From contig CANLXA010000001.1 in the NCBI GenBank assembly GCA_947494975.1, positions 248,001-312,000 on the forward strand: a stretch of 64,000 bases of DNA. Reading direction: 5' to 3'. A program made the translations under genes and the position numbers. The notes under the pieces were generated by a model. That model made no database searches, had not been told where the DNA came from, and worked only from the letters and a program-made list of their open reading frames with translations. Below are positions 26,553 to 37,012 of the stretch, one piece after another. Position 1 is the first letter of the stretch. Each line of letters starts with the position of its first letter. The DNA comes from an uncultured Roseicyclus sp. (GTDB lineage Bacteria > Pseudomonadota > Alphaproteobacteria > Rhodobacterales > Rhodobacteraceae).

Positions 26553-28334
26553 TCACAGGCCAAGGTCGCGGAACACCCTGGGCAGAATCTCTGGCAAATC
26601 CTCGGCAATCAGACCCGGGCCAAAGGTGCGGGCGGCCTCGACATGCAGCCAGGCGGCATTCGCCGCAGCCTGTTCCACCGGGTAGCCCCGCGCGGCCAGA
26701 CCCGTGATCAGGCCTGCCAAAACATCCCCTGCCCCTGCCGTCGCCAGCCACGGCACGTCCCGCCCATAGGCGGCCGCATGAATCGAAACATGACCTGTCG
26801 GCGTCGCAATCACCGTGTCAGGGCCTTTCAGCAAAACGATGGCGCCGGAGCGTTTGGCGGCCGCGCGTGCGGCATCGACTTTGCTGATCGCGGCCAGCCT
26901 CGTCATATCGACGCGCGCGCGGATCTCACGCATTTCCATTGCAAACCGACGCGGACCATCCTCGCCATGCTCCGCGAGAAATCGCCGTCGCACATCCTCC
27001 ATGGTTTCTGGTCGCCAAGCCGCTGACAGGTCAGGGAAAAGTCGCCGGAACTCACCCGCATGGGGGGTCAGAACAACGTTGAAGGGCGGCGTCCGCCCCG
27101 AGCCGTGAGTGGCTTGGATGGCCGCGAACAGGCCATCTGGATTCTCCGAAAAACTGGTGAGGGCGTCCGCGTCCAACACAACTTTTCTCACGCCGCCAAG
27201 TGCGGCCCGGACCATGGCGCGCGTCTCCTCCCCCACGCCCATCCCCGGGCCAAGGCAGACGGCGTTGTAGCGCGGATCGGTCAGGATCTCCGGCAGAGCT
27301 TCGGCGCCGTCACATCGGCGCGTCATGATCGCGGTCAGATGTGACGCGTTTTCAATAAGCGCGTTGGGCGGAGACGCGACCGTGACCAAACCCGCGCCCA
27401 CACGCAAAGCCGCGCGGGCGGCCATTCGGGCAGCCCCCGTATGTCCGGCGCCACCGGAAACGATCAAGGCATGCCCGTGATCATATTTGTGGCCCGCGTG
27501 TTTCTGAAAATCGGGTGGATGGTGGAATGGCGGAAACGCGGGCGGCGCAATCGGGGTTCGATCAATCAATCGGGCGCGAGGTGTTGCGGGCGCGCCCGGT
27601 TTGCCTTTCTCCCCCGTCACAGCATCGCGGCGGATACCGCGCCACGCCGTCAGGCCCAGATCAACGACATCCAACTGGCCACAACACGCGGGGCCATCGG
27701 CAAGGAAATGGCCCAGTTTGGGCACTTCAAATGTAACAGTCAGCGCACAAAGCGGCACGCTGCTGTCGCCGCCAACCGGCACGCCGCCTGCCAGCATCCG
27801 CCCGCTATCGAGGTCCAACCCGGACGGGGCATCCACCGCCACAAGCCGGGGCGTGTAGAACGGCGCGTCTCCACCTGAGCCGCCAAGATATCGCAACAGC
27901 GCAAGAAGGTCGCCATCGGGGGCGCGGGTCAGGCCGGTGCCGAAGATGGCATCAATGTAGAGATCGGTCGGCGGGCCGCTCCGCAGAACCATCTCATCGA
28001 GCGGCTCGACCGCGCCCATCGCCTCCCATCGTTCCCGATTGGCCCGCGCGTCCGGCGGCATCCGCGCCGCCTCGCCCAAGCCAAGCACGCGCACCTGCCA
28101 GCCTCGCTCCGCCAGCAGCCGCGCAATGACATAGCCATCGCCGCCGTTATTCCCGGGCCCACAGAGGATCGTTGCCGAATGCGCATCCTGCGCGAATTCC
28201 GGCCGCCAGCGTTGGATCGCATCCACAACACCGGCGCCCGCGATTTCCATCAGACCAAGGCCCGTGACCTCGCCCGACGCGATGGCGTCCATCTCGATCG
28301 CGCGCATCTCGGCGGCCGTCACAAGCTCGGTCAT
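26553..28334 (-). CDS. nnr: Bifunctional NAD(P)HX epimerase/ADP-dependent dehydratase
   Basis: A 593-residue fusion for nicotinamide nucleotide repair. The N-terminal domain (residues 1 to about 210) is the YjeF-N epimerase with the phosphate-binding loop ILCGPGNNGGDGYVIARLLAERG. The C-terminal domain (from about 270) is the ribokinase-like dehydratase with KYDHGHALIVSGGAGHTGAARMAARAALRVGAGLVT, CLGPGMGVG, VLTPHAGEF and TAGAGDVLAGLI. Together they restore hydrated NADH and NADPH. Length and order match the usual bacterial fusion. It is divergent from glnB, with an NtrC-type site between. Confidence 0.95.
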   Translation of the reverse strand: MTELVTAAEMRAIEMDAIASGEVTGLGLMEIAGAGVVDAIQRWRPEFAQDAHSATILCGPGNNGGDGYVIARLLAERGWQVRVLGLGEAARMPPDARANRERWEAMGAVEPLDEMVLRSGPPTDLYIDAIFGTGLTRAPDGDLLALLRYLGGSGGDAPFYTPRLVAVDAPSGLDLDSGRMLAGGVPVGGDSSVPLCALTVTFEVPKLGHFLADGPACCGQLDVVDLGLTAWRGIRRDAVTGEKGKPGAPATPRARLIDRTPIAPPAFPPFHHPPDFQKHAGHKYDHGHALIVSGGAGHTGAARMAARAALRVGAGLVTVASPPNALIENASHLTAIMTRRCDGAEALPEILTDPRYNAVCLGPGMGVGEETRAMVRAALGGVRKVVLDADALTSFSENPDGLFAAIQATHGSGRTPPFNVVLTPHAGEFRRLFPDLSAAWRPETMEDVRRRFLAEHGEDGPRRFAMEMREIRARVDMTRLAAISKVDAARAAAKRSGAIVLLKGPDTVIATPTGHVSIHAAAYGRDVPWLATAGAGDVLAGLITGLAARGYPVEQAAANAAWLHVEAARTFGPGLIAEDLPEILPRVFRDLGL

Positions 28335-28362
28335 GGGGCCAAATCCCTTTCCGATTCAGTTT

Positions 28363-28379
28363 CGCACAAAAATTGTGCG
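28363..28379. promoter_or_regulatory. NtrC-type operator upstream of glnBA
   Basis: CGCACAA-AAA-TTGTGCG is a perfect 17-base dyad and includes GCAC-N7-GTGC, the core spacing of the NtrC consensus. It lies 131 bases upstream of the glnB start, where nitrogen-regulated activation of glnBA is expected. Confidence 0.65.
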
Positions 28380-28470
28380 CATTGCCTATTCTGTCACCGT
28401 CACCTACGGATTCCACAGCACATTCCGGCACAGGTTCGCGTCCCGCATGGACGCCCCCGCGCCAAAATGA

Positions 28471-28848
<378 letters not shown>

Positions 28849-28858
28849 TCTGAAATAT

Positions 28859-28872
28859 CCCCGTCCGCGGGG
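28859..28872 (+). promoter_or_regulatory. Small hairpin between glnB and glnA
   Basis: CCCCG-TCCG-CGGGG, a perfect 5-bp stem in the 52-base glnB-glnA gap. It could tune the relative amounts of glnB and glnA message. There is no T tract, so it is unlikely to terminate fully. Confidence 0.35.
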
Positions 28873-28900
28873 CAAATCTTGAACTCAAGGGAAGGTCACA

Positions 28901-30307
28901 ATGAGCACAGCGAGCTTTTTGAAACTGATGAAGGACGAGGACGTCGAATATGTCGACATCCGGTTCACCGATCCGCGCGGCAAGCTGCAGCACGTCACGG
29001 TGATGGCCGATCAGGTGGATGAGGATTTCCTTGAGGAAGGGTTCATGTTCGACGGGTCGTCGATCGCCGGATGGAAAGGCATCGAAGCTTCCGACATGAA
29101 GCTGATGCCCGACACCGATAGCGGGTATGTGGATCCGTTCTACGCCGAAAAAACACTCTGCGTGCATTGCTCCATCGTGGAACCCGACACCGGCGAGGCT
29201 TATGACCGCGACCCGCGCGGCACCGCCGAGAAGGCCGAGGCCTATCTGAAATCCACCGGCATCGGCGACGCCGCTTATATGGGCCCCGAAGCGGAGTTTT
29301 TCATCTTCGACGACGTCCGGATGTCGGTTGCGATCAACAAGGTCTCCTATGAAGTGGACGCCCAGGACGCGTCCTGGAATGGCGATACCGAGTACGAGAT
29401 GGGCAATATGGGCCATCGTCCCGGCGTCAAGGGCGGCTACTTCCCCGTGAATCCGATCGATGCGGGCCAGGACCTGCGCTCCGAGATGCTCTCGACGATG
29501 AAGCGCATCGGCATGAAGGTCGACAAGCATCACCACGAGGTCGCGTCGTGCCAGCATGAGCTTGGCCTGATCTTCGACAGCCTGACGAAACAGGCCGACG
29601 AGCTTCAGAAGTACAAGTACGTGATCCACAACGTGGCCCATGCCTACGGTAAATCCGCCACGTTCATGCCCAAGCCCATCGCGGGCGACAACGGCACCGG
29701 GATGCATGTGAACATGTCGATCTGGAAGGACGGCAAGCCGCTTTTCGCTGGTGACAAATATGCGGACCTGTCAGACGAGGCGCTGTATTTCATCGGCGGC
29801 ATCCTGAAGCACGCCAAGGCGCTCAACGCCTTTACCAACCCGTCGACCAACAGCTACAAACGCCTGATCCCCGGCTTCGAGGCGCCCGTTCTGCGCGCCT
29901 ATTCCGCCCGCAACCGGTCGGGCTGCGTGCGTATTCCGTGGACGGAAAGCCCCAAGGCCAAGCGTGTCGAGGCCCGCTTCCCTGACCCGTCGGCCAACCC
30001 CTATCTGTGCTTTGCGGCCCTGCTCATGGCCGGGCTCGACGGGATCCAGAACAAGATCCACCCCGGCGATCCGTCGGACAAGGACCTCTACGATCTGCCG
30101 CCGGAAGAACTGGCCGGTATCCCGACCGTCTGCGCCTCGCTTCGTGAAGCGCTCGACGAGCTGGAAGCCGACCACGAATTCCTGCTGAAGGGTGACGTGT
30201 TCACCAAGGACCAGATCGAGGGCTATTGCGCGCTCAAATGGGAAGAGGTCTACGCCTACGAGCACACGCCGCACCCGGTGGAGTACAAGATGTATTACAG
30301 CTGCTGA
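28901..30307 (+). CDS. glnA: Glutamine synthetase type I
   Basis: A 468-residue GSI enzyme that makes glutamine from glutamate, ammonia and ATP. Seen are the N-terminal beta-grasp part ending [23 protein letters not shown], the catalytic block [27 protein letters not shown], the ATP region [15 protein letters not shown], and the adenylylation site Tyr397 in [10 protein letters not shown]. This is the adenylylated beta subgroup, length as usual. It is the second gene of glnBA, followed by a strong terminator. Confidence 0.98.
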   Translation: MSTASFLKLMKDEDVEYVDIRFTDPRGKLQHVTVMADQVDEDFLEEGFMFDGSSIAGWKGIEASDMKLMPDTDSGYVDPFYAEKTLCVHCSIVEPDTGEAYDRDPRGTAEKAEAYLKSTGIGDAAYMGPEAEFFIFDDVRMSVAINKVSYEVDAQDASWNGDTEYEMGNMGHRPGVKGGYFPVNPIDAGQDLRSEMLSTMKRIGMKVDKHHHEVASCQHELGLIFDSLTKQADELQKYKYVIHNVAHAYGKSATFMPKPIAGDNGTGMHVNMSIWKDGKPLFAGDKYADLSDEALYFIGGILKHAKALNAFTNPSTNSYKRLIPGFEAPVLRAYSARNRSGCVRIPWTESPKAKRVEARFPDPSANPYLCFAALLMAGLDGIQNKIHPGDPSDKDLYDLPPEELAGIPTVCASLREALDELEADHEFLLKGDVFTKDQIEGYCALKWEEVYAYEHTPHPVEYKMYYSC

Positions 30308-30327
30308 TCCAGCAGCTCGGAACACGG

Positions 30328-30356
30328 AAAGGGCGCCTTTGGGGCGCCCTTTTTCG
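30328..30356 (+). terminator. Rho-independent terminator of glnBA
   Basis: AAAGGGCGCC-TTTGG-GGCGCCCTTT forms a perfect 10-bp stem followed by TTCGTTTC, 21 bases after the glnA stop. Confidence 0.85.
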
Positions 30357-30458
30357 TTTCAATCCTTGCAGGGTATCAAGGTTGATAAGCTATGTTTAGC
30401 CTTTGATTCCAAACACCTTTCGATTTTCGTTAACCGGATCTTTACCTTTGAAACCCGG

Positions 30459-31046
30459 TCAACACCCGTCGTTGAAGATCCCGCCCAGATTATGACCCGG
30501 CGCGCAAAGCAGCCCGCCCCACTGATAGGCTTGCTGCCCGTTCTGCAACCGCACCAGCCACCAGGTAAACCCGTTGAAGGACACGCCCGTATCGGACACC
30601 AGGGTCAGCGGCTGCCCGTTGGATGTGGACCCGAGACCGGCCGTATTCGTTCCCGGCCCCGCCCGCAAATTGCCGCCAAACGAGAAACCCGGAAAATTCC
30701 CGGCCGGCACGGTCGTTTCGGGTGAGCCCGTGATATCGGACACAACGCAGTTGAGCCGGACGCCCAGATTGCTGCTCAGCACACCGGTTCCGCCCTGATC
30801 CTGAAAGGTAAAACCGGTGTTGGGATTAAAGTAGGTCGCGGCACTGGTGAGGCTCATATACGACCGGTCGGAAAAACTGGTCGCCTGGTTGCGCGTATCG
30901 AGCTGCGCCACATTCTGCGCTTCGAGAAGCACCACGTCATAGGCAACGCCACCGGCCGTACCGCATTCAAAACCGACATTCGCGGCGGCAAGCGTGGGTG
31001 CCATGCAGGCCGTAGCTATTACGAAACAAAGGGATTTTGGGGTCAC
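30459..31046 (-). CDS. Secreted SH3-like protein
   Basis: A 195-residue protein with a signal peptide (MTPKSLCFVIATACMAPTLA, then AANVGFEC). The C-terminal part (GLGSTSNGQPLTLVSDTGVS, then FNGFTWWLVRLQNGQQAYQWG) resembles a bacterial SH3 domain, which often binds cell wall. Cys residues in FECGTAGG, LNCVVSD, LLCAPG and NDGC could form disulfides. GTG 31046 is chosen because GGAGG lies six bases upstream; the frame runs back to 31076 without an RBS. It stands alone between two terminators. Confidence 0.6.
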   Translation of the reverse strand: MTPKSLCFVIATACMAPTLAAANVGFECGTAGGVAYDVVLLEAQNVAQLDTRNQATSFSDRSYMSLTSAATYFNPNTGFTFQDQGGTGVLSSNLGVRLNCVVSDITGSPETTVPAGNFPGFSFGGNLRAGPGTNTAGLGSTSNGQPLTLVSDTGVSFNGFTWWLVRLQNGQQAYQWGGLLCAPGHNLGGIFNDGC

Positions 31047-31105
31047 AATGTGCCTCCGACAAAGGGTTTCAACCACGTTGTCGGAAGATCACCACTCAAC
31101 CAAAC

Positions 31106-31133
31106 AAAAAAGCGCCCCGGTGGAGCGCTTTTT
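31106..31133 (-). terminator. Terminator after the 63-residue gene
   Basis: AAAAAGCGC and GCGCTTTTT form a perfect 9-bp stem around a 9-base loop, with T runs in both directions. On the minus strand it lies 20 bases after the small gene at 31153-31344 and before the SH3-like gene. Confidence 0.8.
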
Positions 31134-31152
31134 CGTTTCAGAGAGATGCCGA

Positions 31153-31344
31153 CTACCTGCCACTTCGCTTGGTGGCAAACGTGGCGTCATCCTGCTTGCT
31201 GGCGATCCGGGCCTGGTCGGCCTTGAAGGCCGCAAGCGCACGGTCATGGCTGCTGCCCATCGCGATCCGGTTGACGTGAATTTCGGTTCTCGGCGTATCC
31301 ACCGACGAAAAAAAGCGCATAACGCTGCTTACGATCCGCTCCAT
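31153..31344 (-). CDS. 63-residue basic protein
   Basis: A short frame beginning MERIVSSVMRFFSSVDTPRT, continuing EIHVNRIAMGSSHDRALAAF and ending ATFATKRSGR. It is supported by GAGG seven bases upstream of the ATG and by a strong terminator 20 bases after the stop. The product is small, basic and soluble, with no recognised family. The independent signals make it a probable real gene. Confidence 0.55.
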   Translation of the reverse strand: MERIVSSVMRFFSSVDTPRTEIHVNRIAMGSSHDRALAAFKADQARIASKQDDATFATKRSGR

Positions 31345-31611
31345 AACTCTGCCTCATGATTTGTTTTTTTTGATCTTGAAGCTGATGTTGCGGCGAAATG
31401 TGGCAAAATCTGGGCAGCCAGGTCTACCAGGGCCGAAGCGGTCAGATCTGTGGCCGCTCTGCCACCCAGGACAGGGGGGCCGAGCGTTGAAACAGGATGG
31501 CAAGTGGCAAACGGCCCGCGTCCCGAAACACCGGTTGCCCGTTCCAAACGGGCGTCGGGTCGCGTCAGGCCGTCTTGGTCGGCTGTACGGCTGCCCGACC
31601 TCCAGCGCGTT

Positions 31612-32292
31612 TCAGTCGTCTTCGATGACCTCATCATCCAACGCGGCTTCGGGATCGTCCTCGAACATGTCGCCGATATCCTCGTCGCGCACCGGTTCCA
31701 CCTCCCCCTCGGCCTCGGGCGGACGGCTTTCCAGAAGGCCCGCCTCGCGGAGTTCTTTCAGGCCCGGCAGATCCCGCGCGCTTTCGAGGCCGAAGTGGTC
31801 GAGGAAATCCTGCGTCACCACGTAGGTGACGGGCCGTCCGGGCGTCATCCGCCGACGCCCGAACTTGATCCACTCCAACTCGATCAACTGATCGACGGTG
31901 CCCCGGCTGACGCTCACGCCGCGGATTTCCTCGATCTCCGCCCGCGTCACCGGCTGGTGGTAGGCGACGATCGCCAACGTCTCGATGGCCGCACGGCTGA
32001 GCTTGCGGTGTTCCACCTGCTCGCGCGCCATCAGGAACCCCAGATCCGCCGCGGTCCGAAACGCATAGGCATCCCCGACCTTGGCGACCTGTACGCCGCG
32101 CCCCTCATACCGGCGGCGCAGCAGGTGCAGCGCCTCCGCCGGGTCCGAGCCGTGAGGCATCCGCGCCTCCATCTCGGCCAGCGACACCGGCTCGGCCGAT
32201 GCAAAGAGCAGCGCCTCCACCATCCGCTCCTGCTCGGCCAAGGGCGGCGCGCGAAACAGGCTTTCTTCCGAGGCCTTGTCGGTGTTGCTCAT
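31612..32292 (-). CDS. scpB: Chromosome segregation and condensation protein ScpB
   Basis: A 226-residue kleisin-partner protein with two winged-helix domains: MVEALLFASAEPVSLAEMEARMP opens the first, and RKLSRAAIETLAIVAYHQPVTRAEIEEIRGVSVSRGTVDQLIEL is the diagnostic second. The acidic C-terminal tail (EDIGDMFEDDPEAALDDE) is usual in this order. It joins ScpA and Smc in the condensin complex. Its start overlaps the end of scpA by four bases. Confidence 0.95.
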   Translation of the reverse strand: MSNTDKASEESLFRAPPLAEQERMVEALLFASAEPVSLAEMEARMPHGSDPAEALHLLRRRYEGRGVQVAKVGDAYAFRTAADLGFLMAREQVEHRKLSRAAIETLAIVAYHQPVTRAEIEEIRGVSVSRGTVDQLIELEWIKFGRRRMTPGRPVTYVVTQDFLDHFGLESARDLPGLKELREAGLLESRPPEAEGEVEPVRDEDIGDMFEDDPEAALDDEVIEDD

Positions 32293-33083
32293 GTGTCTTT
32301 CCGGCGGAGTTGGATGGGAGAAAAGGTTTCGGATTGCCGGATCTCAACCTTTCCGGATTTCGTCAACTCCAAAGCGGCGGCGAAATTGGCAGCGGCAGCG
32401 GACCGGCGGCGTTTGGGGTCGGTCGTCCAGCCGTCCGGCAGATAGCTCATCAAATCGGCCCACTCCCCCATATACCCAACCAAGCCACGCAGCCGATCAA
32501 GCGCCTGTTCCATCGTCAGAACCGCGTCGCGATCCATCACGTAGGGCCGGAAGTCATCCCTGGTGCGCAGGCGGGCATAGGCCTGCATCAGGTCCAGTAG
32601 TCCGGCGGTGTAAGTGATGTTCTTGGCGGTCGTCATCGCCTGAGGCGCGCCACGAATGAAACGGTCGCGACCCAGACGATCCCGCGCCATGAGCTTCGCC
32701 GCGCAATCCCGCATCGCCGCCAGACGCTCGAGCTGAAAGGCCAGATGGGCGGCAAGATCTTCCCCCGAAGGCCCCTCATCGCCCGGCTCCGGTGGCAAAA
32801 GGAGTTTGGATTTCAGGAAGGCCAGCCAGGCGGCCATCACGAGGTAATCGGCGGCCAGCTCAATCCGCAACTGCCGGGCTTGTTCAATGAAAACAAGATA
32901 TTGCTCGGTAAGCGCCAGGATAGATATCTTGCGCAGATCCACCTTTTGCGTGCGGCTGAGCGTCAGAAGAACGTCAAGCGGGCCCTCGAACCCGTCCACA
33001 TCGACGATCAGCGCCTCGGCCTCGCGGCGGGCGGTGACGGCATCCCAATCGTCGGTGTTGGCTGGCTGTCCAGCGTCAGACAT
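32289..33083 (-). CDS. scpA: Segregation and condensation protein ScpA
   Basis: A 264-residue kleisin. The diagnostic N-terminal block is VDGFEGPLDVLLTLSRTQKVDLRKISILALTEQYL. The segment ADYLVMAAWLAFLKSKLLLP follows, with a C-terminal winged helix. It bridges Smc heads in condensin. ATG 33083 has GGAGAGG upstream. It overlaps the end of nagZ by eight bases and the start of scpB by four. The order nagZ-scpA-scpB is common in Rhodobacterales. Confidence 0.95.
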   Translation of the reverse strand: MSDAGQPANTDDWDAVTARREAEALIVDVDGFEGPLDVLLTLSRTQKVDLRKISILALTEQYLVFIEQARQLRIELAADYLVMAAWLAFLKSKLLLPPEPGDEGPSGEDLAAHLAFQLERLAAMRDCAAKLMARDRLGRDRFIRGAPQAMTTAKNITYTAGLLDLMQAYARLRTRDDFRPYVMDRDAVLTMEQALDRLRGLVGYMGEWADLMSYLPDGWTTDPKRRRSAAAANFAAALELTKSGKVEIRQSETFSPIQLRRKDT

Positions 33084-34074
33084 AGACCTCTCCGCCCAGA
33101 AGGGCTGAAAGGTCTGATTCAATGGCGTCGATGTCAAGCGGATCAGGCGCTTTGCGGCGCGTCAACGCGGCGTCGGTGCGGGCCTTGGCGGGGCCGTCCA
33201 ATATGCCCGCCGCCGCCACCACATCCTCCATCTCGGCGAGTGCGCCGTTGCAATGCAGGATCAGGTCACACCCCGCCGCCTTGGCCCGTGCGGCGCGGTC
33301 GCCAATCGGGCCGGGAAGCGCGCCCATCGACAGATCATCCGTCATCAGCGCGCCCTTGAACCCGATCTCGTCCCGGATCAGGCGGATCATCGCCGGGTCC
33401 ATCGTGGCGGGAAGATCATGGCCCAACGCGTCGTAGATGATATGGGCCGTCATCCCCAGCGGCAGATCGGCCAGCGCGCGAAACGGCGCGAAATCCACCC
33501 GCTCCAGCGTCTCGCGATCCACCGTCACATGGGGGAGGCGCTCATGGCTATCGGCCACCCCTGCGCCATGACCGGGAATGTGTTTCAGAACCGGTAGCAC
33601 CCCGCCCTCCATCAGGCCGTCGGCCACTGCGCGCCCGACCTCCGCCACCTGTTTCGGGTCGGTTCCATACAGGCGATTGCGCAAAACGGGATGTGTGTCT
33701 TGTCGCGCCACATCGGCCAGTGGCGCGCAATTCACATCGATGCCAACGGCCCGCAATTCATCGGCGATCAACCGATATCGCAGGCGCATCGCCGCCGCGC
33801 TGCCCCGCGCCATCTGGTCCAGCGGCGGGTACCATTCGCGCCAGATGGGGCCACGCATACGTTGGACACGGCCCCCTTCCTGATCGATGAGAACCGGCGC
33901 ATTATACCCAACCGCATCGCGCAAACCTACCGTCAAAGCAGCCACTTGCGCGGCGTCGTTGATGTTGCGGGCAAACAGGATGAAGCCCCAGGGGCGCGCT
34001 TCGGAAAAGAAGGCGCGTTCCCGATCCGTGAGGGTCAGTGCCTCACAGCCAAGAATGGTGGCCGAGTGGGCCAA
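33076..34074 (-). CDS. nagZ: Beta-N-acetylhexosaminidase NagZ
   Basis: A 332-residue family 3 glycoside hydrolase of peptidoglycan recycling, cytoplasmic, removing GlcNAc from anhydro-muropeptides. Motifs are PWGFILFARNI, IDQEGGRVQRM, KHIPGHGAGVADSHERLPHV (catalytic His-Asp dyad), and the nucleophile Asp in LMTDDLSMGAL. The start is probably TTG at 34074 (MAHSATILGCEALTLTDRE), since the frame has no ATG before ILGCE and the preceding gene stops five bases upstream. It belongs to the SPOR-nagZ-scpA-scpB run. Confidence 0.93.
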   Translation of the reverse strand: MAHSATILGCEALTLTDRERAFFSEARPWGFILFARNINDAAQVAALTVGLRDAVGYNAPVLIDQEGGRVQRMRGPIWREWYPPLDQMARGSAAAMRLRYRLIADELRAVGIDVNCAPLADVARQDTHPVLRNRLYGTDPKQVAEVGRAVADGLMEGGVLPVLKHIPGHGAGVADSHERLPHVTVDRETLERVDFAPFRALADLPLGMTAHIIYDALGHDLPATMDPAMIRLIRDEIGFKGALMTDDLSMGALPGPIGDRAARAKAAGCDLILHCNGALAEMEDVVAAAGILDGPAKARTDAALTRRKAPDPLDIDAIESDLSALLGGEVYV

Positions 34075-34078
34075 GCGC

Positions 34079-35140
34079 CTAACGCACCGTGACGGGGATG
34101 CACGCGGCACCCTGCGCGATCAGGGCCGCGCAGAACCGGCGCGACGCCGACAGATCGGAGAAACCATGGGCCCGAAGGCGGTAGAACACCTGCCCCCCCG
34201 ACGATGCCTGTTCGACCACGCGGGCCCGGCCCGTGAAGAAATCGGGGTAGACCTGCGCCAGACGCGCCCATTCGGTACGCGCGAGTTCCGGGGTATCAAA
34301 GGCCCCGAGTTGCACGAGACGTGTCCCGGTTTCCAGCTCAGCCGACGCAATCTCAAAGCCGCTGTCGTCTTCCGTGACGCCCGCGTCGGCGTCGCTCTCG
34401 GCTCCCAGGCCCGCGGCGGCGGGTTCCACGGCAACGGCGCGGATTACGGGCAGATCGGCCGGACGGAGCATCGGGCGCGGCGACCGGCGGACGCCGGGGA
34501 TCGAGATCGGGATTGTCGTGGCCCGGGCCACGATGTCGGGCGCGGCGTCCGACGGCGCATCGACGTCAGCGGCCACGTCGTCGCCTTCCACGCCTTCCAA
34601 CGGCTGTGCTTCGCTCAGCAAACGCTCGATCAGGGCGGAGGTGTCATCCTCCGCGACCTCGGCTTCATCGGTGGCCGGGGCCGGGATCGCCTCTTCTTCG
34701 GCCACCTCCGCCGCTTCGGACCCGTTTTCGAAGGCCTGTTCTTCAACCGGAACCTCAGGGCGCACCAGCGGCGCAACTTCGGCCAGGTCCATCGGCGGCG
34801 GGGCGAGGACAAGCTGATCGGGAACGGGCGCCGCCTCTTCGCCTTCGGCAAGGCGGTTCACGGCAAGGCCCTGGTTCTCGGCCACGGAGCCGCCGGGATT
34901 CTCTGGCTGTATCCGCATCGGCCCTTCCAGCGCACGGATCACCGGCACGTCGGCCACATCACGCACAAGAAGCTGGAACGCCCAAACGCCCATGCCGATC
35001 ACCAGACCCATCGACACCAACGCGCCCGCCCAATTGACCAGTTGGGTCACGCGGGAGGGTTCGGGGCCTGACGCCGCGACATAACCGGACTCGTAGCCGT
35101 CGTCGGAGGGATAGTCTCCGGAATATTGAATATCTGCCAT
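34079..35140 (-). CDS. SPOR domain membrane protein
   Basis: A 353-residue protein: a short cytoplasmic N-terminus, one membrane helix (about residues 40-60, WAGALVSMGLVIGMGVWAF), a long acidic and Pro/Ala-rich linker, and a C-terminal SPOR domain from about residue 275 (RLVQLGAFDTPELARTEWARL, then GQVFYRLRAHGFSDLSASRRFCAAL). SPOR domains bind denuded peptidoglycan at the division septum. ATG 35140 is chosen. It lies between argS and nagZ on one strand, the usual arrangement in this order. Confidence 0.85.
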   Translation of the reverse strand: MADIQYSGDYPSDDGYESGYVAASGPEPSRVTQLVNWAGALVSMGLVIGMGVWAFQLLVRDVADVPVIRALEGPMRIQPENPGGSVAENQGLAVNRLAEGEEAAPVPDQLVLAPPPMDLAEVAPLVRPEVPVEEQAFENGSEAAEVAEEEAIPAPATDEAEVAEDDTSALIERLLSEAQPLEGVEGDDVAADVDAPSDAAPDIVARATTIPISIPGVRRSPRPMLRPADLPVIRAVAVEPAAAGLGAESDADAGVTEDDSGFEIASAELETGTRLVQLGAFDTPELARTEWARLAQVYPDFFTGRARVVEQASSGGQVFYRLRAHGFSDLSASRRFCAALIAQGAACIPVTVR

Positions 35141-35229
35141 GCCCGCCTCTTTGCCCCGGCGCCGCACTTCGGTGCTGTTCGATCCGGGTTATCTTGCCTG
35201 CGATACCCGGCCGGGAGAGGTCTGATGCC

Positions 35230-36957
35230 TCACATCTGATCGACCGGGGTGACACCCAAAATACCCAGGCCGTTTGAAATGACAATCGCCACGGCGGAAA
35301 TCAGGCATAATTTCCCGGATGTTGCCGATGGATCATCCTCCTGGAAGAAGCGCAGATGCGGTTCGGCGTTGCCCTTGTTCCACAACGCGTGGAATTCCGA
35401 GGCCAGATCATAGAGGTAGAAGGCCACGCGGTGCGGTTCATGGGCAGTCGCCGCGATCTCGATCAGGCGCGGGTACTCGGCGATCTTCGCCGCCAGCGCC
35501 AGCTCCGCCGGATCGTTAACGGTGTTAAGGTTCTCCGGGTCCGGGGTGATCCCTGCCTCCGCCGCCTTGCGCAGCACCGAGTGGATGCGCGCATGGGCAT
35601 ATTGCACGTACCAAACCGGGTTGTCCTTGGACTGCTCGCACACCTTGTCGACGTCGAAATCGAGCGGCGCGTCGTTCTTGCGGGTAAGCATGTGGAACCG
35701 GGTGACGTCGGGGCCGACCATCTCCACCACATCGGCCAGCGTCACGAAGGTGCCCGCCCGTTTGGACATCTTCAGCTCTTCATCGCCACGGCGCAACTTC
35801 ACCAACTGGGTCAGCTTGACATCCAGCGGCACGCGTCCATCGCTGAGCGCGGAAACCGCCGCCTTCATCCGTTTCACATAACCACCGTGATCGGCGCCGA
35901 ACACATCAATAAGCTCGTCGAACCCTCTGGAAACCTTATCAAAATGATACGCGATATCGGGTGCGAAATAGGTCCATGCCCCATCGGATTTCATCACCGG
36001 GCGATCGACATCATCACCATGTTCGGTAGACTTGAAAAGCGTCTGCTCGCGCGGCTCCCAATCCTCGGGCTTCTTGCCCTTGGGCGGCTCCAGCACGCCC
36101 TCGTAGATCAGGCCCTTGTCGCGCAGATCACCCAGGGCCTCCTCGATCCGACCGGTCCCGTAGAGGGATTTCTCGGAGTAGAAGACGTCCATTTCCACAC
36201 CGAGAAGCGCCAGATCGGCCCGGATCAGATCCATCATTTTTTCGGTGGCGAACTCGCGGATTTCGGCAAGCCAGAACTGCTCGCCCTTGCCAACGAATTG
36301 GTCGCCAACCTTGTCCTTGAGCGCCTGGCCAACTTCGATCAGGTAGTCGCCGGGATAGGTTCCATCCTCGAAAGCGACCTCCTGGCCGTGGGCTTCGAGG
36401 TAGCGCAAGTAGACCGACCGAGCCAACACATCGACCTGCGCGCCGCCATCGTTGATGTAATATTCCCGCGTCACGTCATAACCGGCAACGTCCAAAAGGC
36501 TGGCGAGTGCATCGCCAAAGACCGCGCCGCGCGTGTGGCCAACATGCAACGGGCCAGTGGGATTTGCACTGACATATTCGACGTTTACACGCCGACCCTC
36601 ACCTGTTGCCGAGCGTCCGAAGGCATCACCTTCGTGCAACACCCGCGCGATCACCCCGCGCCACACGTCGCCGGAGAGCCGCAGGTTCAGAAAACCCGGC
36701 CCGGCGACGTCCGCCGCCTCGATCCGTGGGTCAGCGGCCAGCTTGGTGGCCAGCACCTCGGCGATATCCCGCGGTTTGGCGGCCGCCGGTTTGGCCAGCA
36801 CCATGGCCGCGTTGGTCGCCATATCGCCATGGGCCGCGTCGCGGGGCGGCTCCACCGTAATCGCACGGGTCTCCAAACCGCCCGGCAGCGTGCCTTCGGC
36901 AACAAGCGCATCAATGGCGCTCAGAACGGTTTCGCGGATCTCGGCAAACAGGGTCAT
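35230..36957 (-). CDS. argS: Arginyl-tRNA synthetase
   Basis: A 575-residue class I aminoacyl-tRNA synthetase. The N-terminal additional domain (to about 110) precedes the HIGH-type motif [15 protein letters not shown] (residues 131-144), the KMSKR-type motif [16 protein letters not shown], and a helical anticodon-binding domain at the C-terminus. Length and order are as usual. It heads a same-strand run with the SPOR protein, nagZ, scpA and scpB. One of the GTTAA-N4-GTTAA motifs lies in its 3' part at 35515. Confidence 0.96.
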   Translation of the reverse strand: MTLFAEIRETVLSAIDALVAEGTLPGGLETRAITVEPPRDAAHGDMATNAAMVLAKPAAAKPRDIAEVLATKLAADPRIEAADVAGPGFLNLRLSGDVWRGVIARVLHEGDAFGRSATGEGRRVNVEYVSANPTGPLHVGHTRGAVFGDALASLLDVAGYDVTREYYINDGGAQVDVLARSVYLRYLEAHGQEVAFEDGTYPGDYLIEVGQALKDKVGDQFVGKGEQFWLAEIREFATEKMMDLIRADLALLGVEMDVFYSEKSLYGTGRIEEALGDLRDKGLIYEGVLEPPKGKKPEDWEPREQTLFKSTEHGDDVDRPVMKSDGAWTYFAPDIAYHFDKVSRGFDELIDVFGADHGGYVKRMKAAVSALSDGRVPLDVKLTQLVKLRRGDEELKMSKRAGTFVTLADVVEMVGPDVTRFHMLTRKNDAPLDFDVDKVCEQSKDNPVWYVQYAHARIHSVLRKAAEAGITPDPENLNTVNDPAELALAAKIAEYPRLIEIAATAHEPHRVAFYLYDLASEFHALWNKGNAEPHLRFFQEDDPSATSGKLCLISAVAIVISNGLGILGVTPVDQM

Positions 36958-37012
36958 GGCGGTGTCCTCTCACGGTCACCGCGCGGTGTATCACGGCGCG
37001 CGCGCGCGTCAA

